Assembly: GCA_024684665.1 (NCBI GenBank)
Contig: JAIKWN010000172.1
Span: 1 to 6,833, forward strand
Length of the DNA: 6,833 nucleotides
Origin: Clostridiales bacterium
Lineage (GTDB): Bacteria > Bacillota_A > Clostridia > Christensenellales > Aristaeellaceae
Reading direction: 5' to 3'
This document shows, piece by piece, positions 1 to 5,539 of this stretch. Below the pieces are notes generated by a model that saw nothing but the letters and a program-made list of their open reading frames with translations, was not told where the DNA came from and did not search any database. How positions within the stretch are numbered: position 1 is the stretch's first letter; each line of letters starts with the position of its first letter. The position numbers and the translations under genes are program-made.

Positions 1-1655
1 GGACCATTCTTCGCCGCCTCCCGGATACCATTGTCGATGGGCTGAATGAATTCCTTCGGGATAGAGCCGCCGACGGTATCGTTGCTGAAACTGTAACCCT
101 CACCCGGCTCAGCAGGCGTGATTTCGATCCAGCAGTCACCATACTGGCCGTTGCCACCTGTCTGGCGGACATAACGGCCCTCAGCTTTCGCCGCCTTCCG
201 GATCGTTTCGCGATAAGCCACCTGTGGTGCGCCAACCGTAGCTTCCACCTTGAACTCGCGCAGCAGGCGGTCCACAATAATTTCGAGGTGCAGCTCGCCC
301 ATTCCGGCGATGATGGTCTGCCCCGTCTCCTGATTCGTATAGGTCTTGAAGGTCGGATCCTCTTCTGCAAGGCGCAGGAGCGCGAGGGTCATTTTCTCCT
401 GACCAGCTTTGGTCTTGGGTTCGATAGCGACCTGAATAACCGGCTCCGGGAATTCCATCTTTTCGAGGATGATTTTGTGTTTGTCATCGCAGAGGGAATC
501 ACCGGTTGTCGTATCCTTGAAGCCCACCACGCCACAGATGTCGCCGGCGCAGATCTCGTCGATCTCCTTGCGCTCGTTAGCGTGCATCTGCAGGAGGCGG
601 CCAAGGCGCTCCCGTTTATCCTTCGTGGAATTGAGGACGTAGGAACCCGAAGTAATCTTGCCAGAATAGACGCGTACAAAGGTCAGTTTGCCCACAAAGG
701 GATCCGTCATGACCTTGAAAGCAAGCGCAGAGAAAGGCGCGTCGTCACTCGCTTCCCGGGTGATCTCTTTCTCGGTCTTCGGATCGAGGCCCTTCACCGG
801 GGGAATATCCTCCGGGCTTGGCATATAATCCACGACAGCATCCAGCAGCAGCTGCACGCCTTTATTGCGGTACGAAGTACCGCAGAGCATACCGAAGAAG
901 CTGCACTCGATTGTGCCCTTGCGGATCGCAGCCTTCAGCTCTTCTTCCGTCGGCTCTTCCTCAGACATAAAACGGTCCATGATGGTCTCGTCCACATCCG
1001 CAAGGGCTTCAATGAGCTCCGCGCGGTACTGCTGCGCTTTTTCCATCATGTCCACTGGGATCTCTTCATCCCGATAGTCCTTGCCCATATCGTCATAGTA
1101 AACCTCCGCTCGCATGCGAACGAGATCCACTATACCGCGAAAATTGTTCTCAGCGCCGATGGGCAACTGCAGCGGATGTGCATTGGCGTGCAGCCTGTCG
1201 CGCATCTGCTGCTGAACATGGTAGAAGTCGGCACCCACGATATCCATCTTATTGACGTAGGCAATGCGGGGCACCTGATAATGCTCCGCCTGCCGCCATA
1301 CGGTTTCGGACTGGGGTTCTACGCCTCCCTTTGCAGCAAAGACAGCTACTGCACCGTCCAGGACGCGCAGGGAACGCTCCACCTCAACCGTGAAGTCAAC
1401 GTGGCCAGGGGTGTCGATAATGTTGATTCGGTGGTCCTTCCAGTAGCAGGTGGTCGCGGCGCTGGTAATGGTAATGCCGCGCTCCTGCTCCTGCACCATC
1501 CAGTCCATGGTCGCGGCGCCTTCGTGCACTTCGCCGATCTTATGGGTCTTTCCGGTGTAATAGAGAATGCGCTCTGTCGTCGTCGTTTTGCCGGCGTCGA
1601 TGTGCGCCATGATGCCGATGTTACGGACCATGTTGAGTGCATGCGTTCTGGGCAT
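1..1655 (-). CDS. fusA: Elongation factor G, partial (C-terminal end beyond the window)
   Basis: Translational GTPase that drives ribosomal translocation and, with ribosome recycling factor, splits ribosomes in the cytoplasm. The 551 visible residues are open in one frame to the window edge. The G domain shows the P-loop AHIDAGKT (17-24), switch I RGITIT with Thr62, DTPGH (81-85, catalytic His85), NKMD (135-138) and a GTSYRNKG segment. Later the domain III stretch GMGELHLEI and the domain IV stretch [11 protein letters not shown] are present, and the visible part ends near IREAAKNG. Compared with the usual length of about 690-700 residues, roughly 140 residues (rest of domain IV and domain V) are missing only because of the window edge. 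The ATG at 1653-1655 is chosen because AAGGAGAT lies 8 nt upstream and the [22 protein letters not shown] start matches EF-G. It follows rpsG by 69 nt, with a perfect palindrome between them. Identity is certain. Confidence 0.98.
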   Translation of the reverse strand, partial: MPRTHALNMVRNIGIMAHIDAGKTTTTERILYYTGKTHKIGEVHEGAATMDWMVQEQERGITITSAATTCYWKDHRINIIDTPGHVDFTVEVERSLRVLDGAVAVFAAKGGVEPQSETVWRQAEHYQVPRIAYVNKMDIVGADFYHVQQQMRDRLHANAHPLQLPIGAENNFRGIVDLVRMRAEVYYDDMGKDYRDEEIPVDMMEKAQQYRAELIEALADVDETIMDRFMSEEEPTEEELKAAIRKGTIECSFFGMLCGTSYRNKGVQLLLDAVVDYMPSPEDIPPVKGLDPKTEKEITREASDDAPFSALAFKVMTDPFVGKLTFVRVYSGKITSGSYVLNSTKDKRERLGRLLQMHANERKEIDEICAGDICGVVGFKDTTTGDSLCDDKHKIILEKMEFPEPVIQVAIEPKTKAGQEKMTLALLRLAEEDPTFKTYTNQETGQTIIAGMGELHLEIIVDRLLREFKVEATVGAPQVAYRETIRKAAKAEGRYVRQTGGNGQYGDCWIEITPAEPGEGYSFSNDTVGGSIPKEFIQPIDNGIREAAKNG

Positions 1656-1681
1656 GGATGAATCTCCTTTTTCATCGGAAA

Positions 1682-1701
1682 ACCGCGGCATATGCCGCGG
1701 T
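1682..1701 (-). promoter_or_regulatory. Perfect 20-bp palindrome / hairpin between rpsG and fusA
   Basis: ACCGCGGCATATGCCGCGGT is a perfect inverted repeat. As minus-strand RNA it can form an 8-bp GC-rich stem (ACCGCGGC/GCCGCGGU) with an AUAU loop, followed directly by UUU. It lies 23 nt after the rpsG stop and about 10-20 nt before the fusA ribosome binding site. The U run is short, so this is more likely a leaky attenuator, an RNA processing site or a 3'-end stabiliser than a full terminator, because fusA has no evident promoter of its own. The symmetry is seen directly; the role is inferred. Confidence 0.55.
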
Positions 1702-1724
1702 GTCCGAAACCGATTGCCGGTAAA

Positions 1725-2195
1725 TTACCAGCGATAGTGCGCAAAGGCCTTGTTGGATTCGGCCATGCGATGCATCTCTTCCTTGCGGCGGACAGCGGCG
1801 CCGGCATTGTTGCTGGCGTCCAAAATCTCAGCAGCCAGGCGCTCTGCCATGGTTTTTTCACCGCGCTTGCGGGAGAAGTCTACCAGCCAGCGCAGAGCGA
1901 GGGTCTGACGACGCTCCGGCCGGATCTCGATCGGGACCTGATAGGTCGCGCCGCCGACACGGCGAGCCTTGACCTCAAGAGAGGGCAGGATATTCGCCAT
2001 GGCTTCGTTAAAAACTTCCATAGCGTCACGGCCAGTCTTGGCAGCAACGTTTTCAAAGGCTTTGTAGCAGACGGTCTGCGCAATGCCGCGCTTGCCGTCC
2101 AGCATGATCTGATTGATCAGCTTCGTAACGATGGTATTTCCGTATACCGGATCCGGAAGCACTTCACGCTTCGGGATGAAACCACGTCTTGGCAT
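1725..2195 (-). CDS. rpsG: 30S ribosomal protein S7
   Basis: Primary-binding protein of the small subunit head. It binds the 3' major domain of 16S rRNA and nucleates head assembly near the E site. The 156-residue product has the usual bacterial length and begins [16 protein letters not shown], with the S7 signature region [17 protein letters not shown] and GKR (residues 15-36), the conserved [19 protein letters not shown] (78-96) and the C-terminal KAFAHYRW. The ATG at 2193-2195 is chosen because GGAGGT lies 7 nt upstream and the protein aligns from MPRR. An in-frame ATG at 2264 would add 23 residues with no S7 counterpart and would bury that ribosome binding site in coding sequence. It is the third gene of the str operon, after a 234-nt gap from rpsL. 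In E. coli, S7 represses its own operon from the rpsL-rpsG gap; whether that holds here is unknown. Confidence 0.98.
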   Translation of the reverse strand: MPRRGFIPKREVLPDPVYGNTIVTKLINQIMLDGKRGIAQTVCYKAFENVAAKTGRDAMEVFNEAMANILPSLEVKARRVGGATYQVPIEIRPERRQTLALRWLVDFSRKRGEKTMAERLAAEILDASNNAGAAVRRKEEMHRMAESNKAFAHYRW

Positions 2196-2364
2196 GGATG
2201 ATACCTCCATAATGGGTCGATGGGTTCCTTGCAGCATGGCCTGGAAGGTCACGGCGTCCGCCACCTCAGCACGCGGCGTTCACGGTGAATCTAGCACACG
2301 GTCCTACCCGCGGATGCCGCCAGAGCGCTGTTCCGATACGCCCGGGGCTTTTCCGCTTCGCGAC

Positions 2365-2407
2365 CGGCCACCCCTCGGGGCCGACACTCCCTCCGATGCG
2401 GGGAGGG
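2365..2407 (-). promoter_or_regulatory. Two adjacent stem-loops in the rpsL-rpsG intergenic region
   Basis: Soon after the rpsL stop, the minus-strand RNA can form CCCUCC/GGAGGG (2402-2407 with 2389-2394, 7-nt loop) and then CGGCC/GGCCG (2379-2383 with 2365-2369). An alternative CCCC/GGGG pairing lies inside the second loop. The whole gap (2196-2429, 234 nt) is GC-rich and holds no convincing ORF or promoter. Location and structure resemble the S7 autoregulatory leader known from the E. coli str operon, but no sequence match can be claimed. Partial termination or RNA processing are other options. Confidence 0.3.
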
Positions 2408-2429
2408 CGTCACTTGCGGGTTAGGTTTC

Positions 2430-2804
2430 TTACTTCTTGGGCCGCTTCGCGCCATACTTGGAGCGAGCCTGCATACGCTTTGCAACGCCGGCTGCATCCA
2501 GGCTGCCGCGGATGATATGATAGCGGACGCCAGGGAGATCACGGACACGGCCGCCGCGGATGAGCACGACAGAGTGCTCCTGCAGGTTGTGGCCGATGCC
2601 AGGAATATAGCAGGTAGCCTCGCCGCCGTTCGTCAGGCGGACACGGGCAATTTTCCGCAGCGCGGAATTCGGCTTCTTAGGCGTCGTCGTCTTGACAGAC
2701 AGGCAAACGCCGCGGCGCTGCGGGCATTTCTGCAGGATAGGCGCGGTCGGCTTCGCGGCGATCGCTTTTCTTCCGTTGCGGATCAACTGGTTGATCGTTG
2801 GCAT
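2430..2804 (-). CDS. rpsL: 30S ribosomal protein S12, with Arg88
   Basis: Decoding-centre protein of the small subunit, contacting helices 27 and 44 of 16S rRNA; it controls tRNA selection accuracy and is the classic streptomycin-resistance locus. The 124-residue product is full length for the short form of S12, lacking the roughly 13-residue insertion before PQRRGVC seen in Bacillus. [11 protein letters not shown] (41-51) keeps Lys43 and Lys44. Residue 88 (codon CGT, 2541-2543) is Arg in [13 protein letters not shown], where Lys is usual. Asp89, the site that RimO methylthiolates in some bacteria, is kept. [12 protein letters not shown] (58-69) also departs from the common TNGIEVTAYIPG. The ATG at 2802-2804 is supported by GGAGGT 6 nt upstream. 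It lies 92 nt after the L7Ae-family gene, in the same transcription unit. Confidence 0.98.
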   Translation of the reverse strand: MPTINQLIRNGRKAIAAKPTAPILQKCPQRRGVCLSVKTTTPKKPNSALRKIARVRLTNGGEATCYIPGIGHNLQEHSVVLIRGGRVRDLPGVRYHIIRGSLDAAGVAKRMQARSKYGAKRPKK

Positions 2805-2896
2805 GGAAGCACCTCCATTGTCTTTCTATTCGGAACACTTGCTTGCTGATGGATCTATCGGATCCGGTAGAATTCTTCCTCCGGGATCGCGCATTA

Positions 2897-3148
2897 TTAC
2901 GGGCGGAGCAGCGCAGCGGCAGCAGCCTTCACGTCGATGCCGCACATTTTCCCAAGCCCGCTCATAGTCGGAACCTCACGGCAGGGGATGTTCGCGCGGT
3001 AGCAGCGATCAACGACGCGCTGTGTCAGCGTGAGATCCGCGTCTTTGGCAACGTATGCTTCGGACACGCGCCCCTCTTCCAGCGCACGAATGACCTGCTT
3101 TGCGCCGACTACCCGGCGCTCCGCGTTTTCAAGAGCCTCGATCGTCAT
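2897..3148 (-). CDS. L7Ae-family K-turn RNA-binding protein (YbxF / RplGB type)
   Basis: Small RNA-binding protein of the L7Ae/L30e/S12e/Gadd45 family. In Bacillus subtilis the homologue YbxF binds kink-turn RNA and associates with ribosomes. The 83-residue product matches the family length of about 82. It shows GAKQVIRALEEGRVSEAYVAKDAD (residues 15-38; the VAKDAD stretch is diagnostic) and the C-terminal MSGLGKMCGIDVKAAAAALL, corresponding to the KLGKACGIEVGAAA region of YbxF. The start at 3146-3148 has AAAGGAG 7 nt upstream. It is the first gene after a strong promoter and precedes rpsL, the Bacillota arrangement ybxF-rpsL-rpsG-fusA, but rpoC is not directly upstream here. The symbol is left blank because naming varies (ybxF, rplGB). 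The family call is firm; the exact cellular role is less sure. Confidence 0.92.
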   Translation of the reverse strand: MTIEALENAERRVVGAKQVIRALEEGRVSEAYVAKDADLTLTQRVVDRCYRANIPCREVPTMSGLGKMCGIDVKAAAAALLRP

Positions 3149-3213
3149 GCCGTCTCTCCTTTACCCGGTCTGTCGGCGCACAACAACAAAACGTCCGCGC
3201 CGCAAACGATAGA

Positions 3214-3242
3214 ATTTTAGCACCCAGTCCGGATATTGTCAA
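3214..3242 (-). promoter_or_regulatory. Promoter of the str operon
   Basis: On the minus strand there is a consensus -35 TTGACA (3237-3242), a 17-nt spacer and a -10 TAAAAT (3214-3219) preceded by TGC, giving an extended -10. Transcription should start near 3207, leaving a leader of about 58 nt before the L7Ae-family gene. The leader can form a 6-bp stem CGGCGC/GCGCCG (3197-3202 with 3174-3179) enclosing a 17-nt U-rich loop. Such a near-perfect promoter fits high expression of ribosomal genes. The assignment is by consensus match only. Confidence 0.88.
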
Positions 3243-3276
3243 TCTTTTTTTCTTGATGTACGGGAATATGATGAAT

Positions 3277-3296
3277 CCCCGGCATCTCTGCCGGGG
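3277..3296 (-). terminator. Terminator-like hairpin after the solute-binding protein gene
   Basis: The stem CCCCGGCA/TGCCGGGG (8 bp, no mismatch) closes a GAGA tetraloop on the minus strand, 22 nt after the stop codon of the solute-binding protein gene. The downstream sequence is ATTCATCATATT rather than a clean T run, so termination strength is uncertain. It also separates this gene from the str promoter, which fits a transcription boundary. Confidence 0.6.
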
Positions 3297-3318
3297 TTGT
3301 AGTATTCAAGAGGAGATT

Positions 3319-4104
3319 TTACTTTTCCGGCGGAGTCGTGATGTCCTCGCCGAAGTACTTCATTGAGATCTCGGAAAGACGACCTTCCGCCCGCAGCTCG
3401 TCGATCGCCTGATTGACAGCAGCAAGCAGGGAGGCGTTCTCCTCCCCCTTCCGAATCGGGAGCGCCACGCTCGATGCCTCGTCCGTCAGCGCGACGATCT
3501 TGATATCCGCCAGTGGATGTACGTCCAGATAATCGTATACGGAGACTTCTGCGTTTAGTGTTGCATCCACGCGGCCTGAAATTACAAGCTCAAGCGTCTG
3601 ATCCAGCGTGTCAACACCCACGGCCTCCGCGCCGTAGCTCTCAGCGAGCAGCATGTAGGTAGATGCCATGGAGTTCGCCGTACGCTTTCCGGCAAGGTCC
3701 TCAAAACTCTGAATGTCCTCGTTGTCGCCGCGGACGACGAGCGCTGTGCGGATGTATCCGTAGGGTGTTGAGAAGTCATACTTCTCTGCGCGCTCCTCCG
3801 TGACTTCGACGCCGTTCGCTGCAAGATCGTAGCGCTTCGCGTCGATGCCAGCAAAAATGGAGTCCCACTCCGTCTCCGCAAACTTCGCTGAAACACCAAG
3901 CTTTTCTGCAATCGCTTCCGCCACTTCCACGTCAAAACCCACCAGCTTGTCACTCTCGTCGTGGAAGGTCCATGGCGCCCACATTCCCTCTGTGGCGACT
4001 ACGATCTCACCACGAGACCGGATCGTTTCCAGAAGGTCGTCTGCCAGCACAATTGCACAAAGGAGCGAAAAAGCCAGCGCAGCAATCAGCATTCTCTTGA
4101 CCAT
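3319..4104 (-). CDS. Amino-acid-type ABC transporter substrate-binding protein (SBP family 3)
   Basis: Extracytoplasmic receptor of the polar amino acid/cystine-binding family (bacterial SBP family 3); it would capture a small amino-acid-like ligand for an ABC importer. From the start used here it has 261 residues. The signal peptide MVKRMLIAALAFSLLC... likely ends after AIVLA (Sec signal peptidase I style), since no canonical lipobox precedes the only nearby Cys. Then come EIVVATEGMWAPWTFHDE, VGFDVEVAEAIAEKLG, GVEVTEERAEKYDFSTPY and a C-terminal LSEISMKYFGEDIT, all typical of the family. The ATG at 4102-4104 has AAGGA 8 nt upstream. The ATG three codons earlier (4111-4113) is possible but its AAGG abuts the start. 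It is monocistronic, with its own promoter and terminator, and no permease or ATPase lies beside it. The exact ligand cannot be told; cystine or another polar amino acid is a guess from family likeness. Confidence 0.9.
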   Translation of the reverse strand: MVKRMLIAALAFSLLCAIVLADDLLETIRSRGEIVVATEGMWAPWTFHDESDKLVGFDVEVAEAIAEKLGVSAKFAETEWDSIFAGIDAKRYDLAANGVEVTEERAEKYDFSTPYGYIRTALVVRGDNEDIQSFEDLAGKRTANSMASTYMLLAESYGAEAVGVDTLDQTLELVISGRVDATLNAEVSVYDYLDVHPLADIKIVALTDEASSVALPIRKGEENASLLAAVNQAIDELRAEGRLSEISMKYFGEDITTPPEK

Positions 4105-4143
4105 ACGAATCATCCTTTCCTGCCGGCAATGCCGGCGATCATT

Positions 4144-4172
4144 ATTTTACAATATCCGGCCATCATTGCCAA
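4144..4172 (-). promoter_or_regulatory. Promoter of the solute-binding protein gene
   Basis: On the minus strand, -35 TTGGCA (4167-4172), a 17-nt spacer and -10 TAAAAT (4144-4149). Transcription should begin near 4137. The short leader carries two GCCGGC blocks (4131-4136 and 4122-4127) separated by 3 nt, which can pair as a small hairpin just in front of the ribosome binding site and may tune translation. Confidence 0.8.
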
Positions 4173-4222
4173 TATGCAGTTTTCACGATAAAAATCGAAT
4201 CGTTCTTTATCAATAAGGAGAG

Positions 4223-4245
4223 AAAAACTCCCCCTTTGGGGGAGT
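4223..4245 (-). terminator. Strong intrinsic terminator after the small Gly/Met-rich protein gene
   Basis: On the minus strand, ACTCCCCC-AAA-GGGGGAGT forms a perfect 8-bp stem followed by TTTTC (U run at 4226-4223). It begins 19 nt after the stop codon at 4265-4267. It closes the riboswitch-controlled unit and insulates the solute-binding protein gene downstream. Confidence 0.9.
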
Positions 4246-4264
4246 CGCCAGTCAAAGGGTGACG

Positions 4265-4549
4265 TCAGAATCTGCGCCCTGCGGAGGAGCCGCGGGATCC
4301 GCCGCTGCGGCCAAAACTGCCGCCGAAATGGCCGGTGCCACCGAAACCGCCGCCAGTGCTTCCGAAGCCTCCAAACCCGCCCATTGGAGGACGGTGGAAG
4401 CTCCCCATCGGAGGACGGCGATGCATAGGCCCGCCGTAAAATGGTCCGCCCATCGGTGGGAAGTCCATCGGCGGACGGCGGCGAATTCTCCTGCGCGGGC
4501 CGCCGAAAATCAGAAACAGAACGAAGATGAGAAAGAGCAGTTCCAACAT
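4265..4549 (-). CDS. Small membrane-anchored Gly/Pro/Met-rich protein under manganese riboswitch control
   Basis: I do not recognise a named family. The 94-residue product starts with a hydrophobic segment MLELLFLIFVLFLIF (1-15), a single membrane span or uncleaved signal. A very basic stretch PRRRIRRR (18-25) follows; by the positive-inside rule the tail would be cytoplasmic. Residues 26-56 hold four PPM motifs (26-28, 31-33, 46-48, 54-56) plus GPMH (41-43), with His43 and His52. Residues 57-94 are Gly/Ser/Phe-rich and end AGRRF, like the low-complexity tails of some Bacillota membrane proteins. The ATG at 4547-4549 is chosen because GGGAGGA lies 7 nt upstream. A GTG at 4633 in the same frame would fall inside the leader terminator. 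It is the sole gene between its promoter, riboswitch and terminator. The Met and His residues could bind metal, but this is inference. It is a real gene, judged by its context. Confidence 0.82.
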   Translation of the reverse strand: MLELLFLIFVLFLIFGGPRRRIRRRPPMDFPPMGGPFYGGPMHRRPPMGSFHRPPMGGFGGFGSTGGGFGGTGHFGGSFGRSGGSRGSSAGRRF

Positions 4550-4556
4550 AGCTTTA

Positions 4557-4582
4557 TCCTCCCGGCTAACGCCGATCCGGGA
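4557..4582 (-). promoter_or_regulatory. Hairpin overlapping the ribosome binding site of the small protein gene
   Basis: UCCCGG (4582-4577) can pair with CCGGGA (4565-4560), and the second arm overlaps the Shine-Dalgarno GGGAGGA (4563-4557). The hairpin would partly mask the ribosome binding site and could give translational control in addition to the upstream terminator. The pairing is visible; the effect is inferred. Confidence 0.4.
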
Positions 4583-4610
4583 TGCTTTCCGTTTCAGGTC
4601 GCAGGGTCTT

Positions 4611-4645
4611 AAAAAGACCTGCACCCCTCTCACGGTGCAAGTCTT
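4611..4645 (-). terminator. Riboswitch-controlled intrinsic terminator in the leader
   Basis: The minus-strand RNA AAGACUUGCACC (4645-4634) pairs with GGUGCAGGUCUU (4625-4614) through up to 12 bp with one G-U pair and an 8-nt loop, ending in a U run (4615-4611). The 5' arm contains the CUUGC (4641-4637) that also forms the 3' side of riboswitch helix P1. Terminator and P1 therefore exclude each other, as expected where ligand binding stabilises P1 and turns the gene on. Confidence 0.87.
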
Positions 4646-4740
4646 GCCATCTCATTTGAACCGGCTGTCCGGATCCCTGCTGGACAGCGGGTGTCGGCGC
4701 AAACCCGCCGAAGTTCGGCGGCCGGCTACTCCCTTGCTTT
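4637..4740 (-). promoter_or_regulatory. yybP-ykoY manganese riboswitch aptamer
   Basis: Leader RNA that in known members binds Mn2+ and switches on genes for Mn export or homeostasis. On the minus strand, helix P1 is GCAAG (4737-4733) with CUUGC (4641-4637). The conserved GGAGUAGC (4732-4725) follows P1, and GGCAAGA (4648-4642) precedes its 3' side, as in the Lactococcus lactis aptamer (AAAGGGGAGUAGC...AGCAAGACCUUU). Inside lie a P2-type hairpin CCGCCGA-ACU-UCGGCGG (about 4722-4706), a GCGCCGACACC loop segment, and a second hairpin CUGUCC/GGACAG. The expression platform is the terminator whose 5' arm overlaps P1. The promoter start site falls at or just before P1. Recognition is by motif order and complementarity; a covariance-model search was not possible. 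Confidence 0.87.
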
Positions 4741-4746
4741 GACACG

Positions 4747-4775
4747 AGTTTAACACACTTTTGTTTTCTTGTCAA
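4747..4775 (-). promoter_or_regulatory. Promoter of the manganese riboswitch transcript
   Basis: On the minus strand, consensus -35 TTGACA (4770-4775), a 17-nt spacer and -10 TAAACT (4747-4752). Transcription should begin near 4740, at the AAAGCAAGGGAG that opens the riboswitch. The -35 box overlaps one arm of a 16-bp inverted repeat (4771-4786). Confidence 0.87.
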
Positions 4776-4786
4776 TAGATATTGAC
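4771..4786. promoter_or_regulatory. Inverted repeat overlapping the -35 box, candidate operator
   Basis: GTCAATA-GA-TATTGAC has two perfect 7-bp arms around a 2-bp centre. The left arm covers most of the TTGACA -35 hexamer of the riboswitch promoter, which is where a dimeric repressor would block RNA polymerase. It also lies 9 nt after the sirtuin stop codon, but it is too AT-rich and lacks a U run on its downstream side for a terminator. I recognise no specific regulator box. Confidence 0.4.
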
Positions 4787-4795
4787 GAAAAAATA

Positions 4796-5539
4796 TCAGA
4801 GCCCTTCAACCGCTTCTGCGAGAATGCTTCCCACATCCCCGCGCAGGACGAGGGAAGCGCGCACATCCGCAGGCGTCTCTTCCCGGTTAATAACGACGAG
4901 CGAGTTTCCTCGGAAATATGAAAGGCAGGAAGCCGCCGGTTCCACCGAAAGGCTTGTACCCGCGACGATCAGAAGGTCGCAGTTCGCGATCTCCCGGCAG
5001 GCGCCCGTCATGGAATAGTGATCCGGCGCCTCGCCGTAAAGCGTAACCTCCGGCTTCACCACCGCACCGCAGTCCAGGCATCTTGGTACGCCTTCCGTCG
5101 CGAGCAGCCAAGAAAGCCCATACAACTTCCCGCAGTCCAGGCAGCGGTTTTCGTGGATCGTTCCGTGAATCTCGTAGACCAGCCTGTTTCCCGCCGTTTT
5201 ATGCAATCCGTCGATGTTCTGGGTTACGAGGCCCGTAAGCCTCCCCGTCTGTTCCAGCCGAAAGAGTGCCCGGTGTGCAGCGTTCGGCTTTGCATCCGGA
5301 TGCAAGATGTACTTCCGGTAGAAACGGTAGAAAGCATCCGGATGGAGGAAGAAAAATGAATGGCTCAGGATCATCTCCGGGGTCAGTCCTGGAAACTCTT
5401 CTTCAAATTTCTGCCGGTAAAGACCGCCCTCTCCCCGGAAATCCGGAATGCCGCTTGCAGTCGAGACGCCAGCTCCGCCGAAGAAGACGACGCGTCTTGC
5501 CAGACGGAGCATTTCTCCCAGAGCGTTCACTGACTTCAC
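4796..5539 (-). CDS. NAD-dependent protein deacylase, Sir2 family
   Basis: Sirtuin that removes acyl groups from protein lysines using NAD+, releasing nicotinamide and O-acyl-ADP-ribose in the cytosol. The 247-residue length is typical for bacteria. It shows the NAD-binding GAGVSTASGIPDFRG (22-36), TQNIDGLH (106-113), catalytic His125 in YEIHGT, the zinc-binding pairs C133/C136 and C154/C157, GTSL (194-197) and VINREETP (216-223). Overall it resembles the Thermotoga/Clostridium type of sirtuin. The GTG at 5537-5539 overlaps the channel gene's TGA as GTGA, suggesting coupled translation. Its AAGGA sits only 2 nt upstream, so a second in-frame GTG at 5530, with AAGGA 10 nt upstream, is a fair alternative. 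The substrate is unknown, and no acetyl-CoA synthetase gene is adjacent. After the stop there is a T6 run but only a weak hairpin. Confidence 0.96.
   Translation of the reverse strand: MKSVNALGEMLRLARRVVFFGGAGVSTASGIPDFRGEGGLYRQKFEEEFPGLTPEMILSHSFFFLHPDAFYRFYRKYILHPDAKPNAAHRALFRLEQTGRLTGLVTQNIDGLHKTAGNRLVYEIHGTIHENRCLDCGKLYGLSWLLATEGVPRCLDCGAVVKPEVTLYGEAPDHYSMTGACREIANCDLLIVAGTSLSVEPAASCLSYFRGNSLVVINREETPADVRASLVLRGDVGSILAEAVEGL

Noticed and set aside
288..1661. 457-codon open frame on the plus strand
   Set aside because: It lies entirely opposite fusA, in a register that stays open because of codon bias in the real gene. It has no ribosome binding site, and its translation resembles no family.
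2196..2264. N-terminal extension of S7 from an upstream in-frame ATG
   Set aside because: The extra residues have no S7 counterpart, and the strong GGAGGT site sits correctly in front of the ATG at 2193-2195.
2267..2300. Internal promoter with an extended -10 (TGCTAGATT) in the rpsL-rpsG gap
   Set aside because: No acceptable -35 hexamer lies at 16-18 nt, so the match is within chance for a gap of this size.
4550..4633. Longer start (GTG) for the small Gly/Met-rich protein
   Set aside because: The GTG falls in the loop of the riboswitch terminator and has no ribosome binding site. The ATG at 4547-4549 has a proper one.
4788..4820. Intrinsic terminator at the end of the sirtuin gene
   Set aside because: A T6 run follows the stop codon, but the only stem before it is short (CAG/CTG plus AGC/GCT with a bulge) and lies within the coding sequence, too weak to call.
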